Source: Nostoc sp. NIES-3756 | GTDB taxonomy: Bacteria; Cyanobacteriota; Cyanobacteriia; Cyanobacteriales; Nostocaceae | NCBI RefSeq assembly: GCF_001548375.1 | Contig: NZ_AP017295.1 | Span: forward strand, 496,001-560,000 | Direction of reading: 5' to 3' | DNA: 64,000 nt | Shown here: piece after piece, positions 62,573-64,000 of the stretch | Layout: each line of letters opens with the position of its first letter | Numbering within the stretch: the stretch's first letter is position 1 | Made by a program: the position numbers and the translations under genes | The notes under the pieces: model-generated | The model's input: only the letters and a program-made list of their open reading frames with translations | Database searches by the model: none | What the model was told of the DNA's origin: nothing

Positions 62573-62639
62573 TTAGACCTCACTTCTCAATCGGCGGATA
62601 AAATACATCATTTCACAATTTTGTAAGGGTATGTGGATT

Positions 62640-62760
62640 AAGGGAGATGAGGGAATAGGGGACAATAACTGTTGACTATGGACTAAGCGCAAAGTCTGAG
62701 CGGAGGTTTCCTCCGAACAGAACTTTGTAAGAGATGACCAATGACTAATGACTAATGACA
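62640..62760. repeat. Composite repeat block at exoprotein 3' end
   Basis: Order: GGGAGATGAGGGAATAGGGG; GTTGACTATGGACTA; hairpin element 62690-62727 (CAAAGT ... CGGAGGTTTCCTCCG ... ACTTTG); then ACCAATGACTAATGACTAAT heptamers that supply the stop codon of the exoprotein gene. Confidence 0.8.
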
Positions 62761-64000
62761 ATTGTAAGGTGTGGTGATAGGTGCATTAGCAGTCAAAATA
62801 ACTTCACCTTGTGAATTTACTGCCCATGCTGTAGCTTCTACTATCTTGGTTGGAGTGGTGGTAGAGATGGCGTTTATGGTTGTATTTGGTGTTGTCCCGA
62901 CATTATTCATAGGAATCCAATCGGCAAGAACAGTATCAGAGTATAAAACTTCATTTGGACTGTTTGGTAAACCACCGCGTCCGGTAATGGTAAAACTGCC
63001 ACGGCTACGCCCAGCAACTCCTTGACAGACTTGAGCTATTCTAGTCTCTACAGGTTGGATGGGTAAGTTAATTAGTCTTTGGTTGGGTTGGACTTCTGGG
63101 GTATTAATTTCGACTGTGCCGTTTAGTCCAAATTCAGAACTGGCGGTGATGTCATTGGTGAGGGGACTTTCTTTTTCTCGAAACTCTATACCAAAAATGC
63201 TAAAAGCGTTGATGTTAACATTGCCTCCCTTACCTTCAAAAGCATTAGCTTTAATGTCACTATTTTCACCGGGAACAGCAATAATAAAACCATTGGGAAG
63301 ATTAATATCTATATTGCCACCATTGCCGCTACCGCCTGTAGTGCCTGCTGTTGTAGAGATGAAGCTATTACGGCGTAATAGTAATTGATGATCTATTTGT
63401 AAATTAATATCACCACCATTACCTGAGACAGTTGTAGCAGTTATATTTGCACCGCCATCGAGGTTGATTTCCTCAGCCTTAATTTCTATTTTGCCAGCGT
63501 TTCCTGTTCCCAAAGCTCCCACCGTTACTATAGCGCGATCGCGCATAGCTAACTTACCTGTAGTAACGGCTATAGAACCTGCATTGCCACTGCCACGACT
63601 ACGGACAAACAAACCACTAGATGCTTTGAAAATTGGTGAATTTCCGCTTATATCTATCAAATTGCTAGCGTTGATGGTGATATTTCCCCCATTACCCCGG
63701 CTATTCGGCTGAGTTCCAGCTGAGATGACTGCTCCATCTTTAATCAACAAAATCGGAGTATTAATAGTTAAAGAACCGGCATTTCCTGTGCCATTGGTTT
63801 GAGAAAATATACCACTAGGAAGTTCTCGAGCATTTTTGGTATTGCCAATCAGCTGAATAAAATCTGATGCGGTTATATTTACTGTTCCGCCAGTGCCACT
63901 CCCTAGAGCAGTTCCTCTCGTACTAGCTGATACATTGCCCCCATCTTCAACAATTAATTTACCTGTTTCAATATTTATATTTCCCCCAGCACCTTTGCCG
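62752..64000 (-). CDS. Two-partner-secretion exoprotein (filamentous-haemagglutinin-like), N-terminus outside window
   Basis: The frame stays open to the right edge, giving the last 415 residues of a large secreted beta-helix protein. Repeating GNGGNITINASNLIDISGNS-, SGSGNAGSIAVTTGKLAMRD-like segments make up the helix. The C-terminal part (RIAQVCQGVAGRSRGSFTIT, GRGGLPNSPNEVLYSDTVLA) is typical of cyanobacterial haemagglutinin-like proteins. The N-terminal TPS signal domain and the transporter gene must lie beyond the window. The last residues (PYNCH) and stop lie in a heptamer repeat array. Confidence 0.9.
   Translation of the reverse strand, partial: GKGAGGNINIETGKLIVEDGGNVSASTRGTALGSGTGGTVNITASDFIQLIGNTKNARELPSGIFSQTNGTGNAGSLTINTPILLIKDGAVISAGTQPNSRGNGGNITINASNLIDISGNSPIFKASSGLFVRSRGSGNAGSIAVTTGKLAMRDRAIVTVGALGTGNAGKIEIKAEEINLDGGANITATTVSGNGGDINLQIDHQLLLRRNSFISTTAGTTGGSGNGGNIDINLPNGFIIAVPGENSDIKANAFEGKGGNVNINAFSIFGIEFREKESPLTNDITASSEFGLNGTVEINTPEVQPNQRLINLPIQPVETRIAQVCQGVAGRSRGSFTITGRGGLPNSPNEVLYSDTVLADWIPMNNVGTTPNTTINAISTTTPTKIVEATAWAVNSQGEVILTANAPITTPYNCH

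Overview
The window is chromosomal DNA of a filamentous, heterocyst-type cyanobacterium, most likely Nostoc or Anabaena. The basis is the very frequent GCGATCGC (HIP1-type) octamer, AT-rich spacers full of heptanucleotide tandem repeats, cyanobacterial signature proteins (XisH/XisI, a COP23-domain protein, a DUF3727 protein, a CruP-like protein, a glycine-rich RRM protein, a kinase with a PsbP-like tail) and closest remembered family members. No rRNA, CRISPR array, prophage or intact insertion sequence was seen. Both edges cut a gene: panC/cmk on the left and a large two-partner-secretion exoprotein on the right.

Layout. 1-8.4 kb: panC/cmk, an RlpA-like protein, glutaminase, MltA with a small partner gene, and an APC permease. 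8.8-16.3 kb: small single genes (DUF4385, two VOC proteins, a cNMP-binding-domain protein with alpha-carbonic anhydrase, an RNA-binding protein, a PPC-domain protein, ComF, GNAT, MiaE-like) plus a decayed HNH endonuclease gene with its still-open partner. 17-26.6 kb: tRNA-Ser(CGA), proB, yqeG, DUF3727, ruvX, GNAT, Kef-type antiporter, cbiET and an xisH-xisI pair. 26.9-31.7 kb: tRNA-Lys(CUU), an esterase, a DUF2555-like protein, coaBC, tRNA-Ser(GGA), ferredoxin, a nuclease lipoprotein and a class II glutamine amidotransferase. 31.8-38 kb: a monooxygenase, methionine-salvage genes mtnD-mtnX-mtnB, cutA, an AI-2E exporter-family protein and an LCP protein. 38-46.4 kb: a multi-PAS histidine kinase, a 50-codon small gene, then an NAD cluster pncB-nadD-nrtR-nadE with a palindromic operator candidate ahead of pncB. 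46.5-53.8 kb: a secreted set of a COP23 protein, a trypsin-like protease and two protease-TPR paralogues, followed by a Ser/Thr kinase. 54-64 kb: pnp, GNAT, a SNF2 helicase, a 59-codon membrane protein gene, cruP, a Rieske protein and the exoprotein end.

Genes that work together: panC and coaBC both serve coenzyme A synthesis; pncB, nadD and nadE make NAD and NrtR probably represses them; mtnD, mtnX and mtnB are consecutive in methionine salvage; ruvX, DUF3727, yqeG and proB lie in one direction; the COP23/protease/TPR genes look like one exported module.

The most interesting items are the self-contained NAD regulon with its operator, the exported protease-TPR module with very recent repeat and gene duplication, the orphan xisH/xisI pair, two genes shorter than 60 codons, a cNMP-binding protein lacking the usual glutamate beside a carbonic anhydrase, and heptamer repeat arrays that supply start or stop codons.
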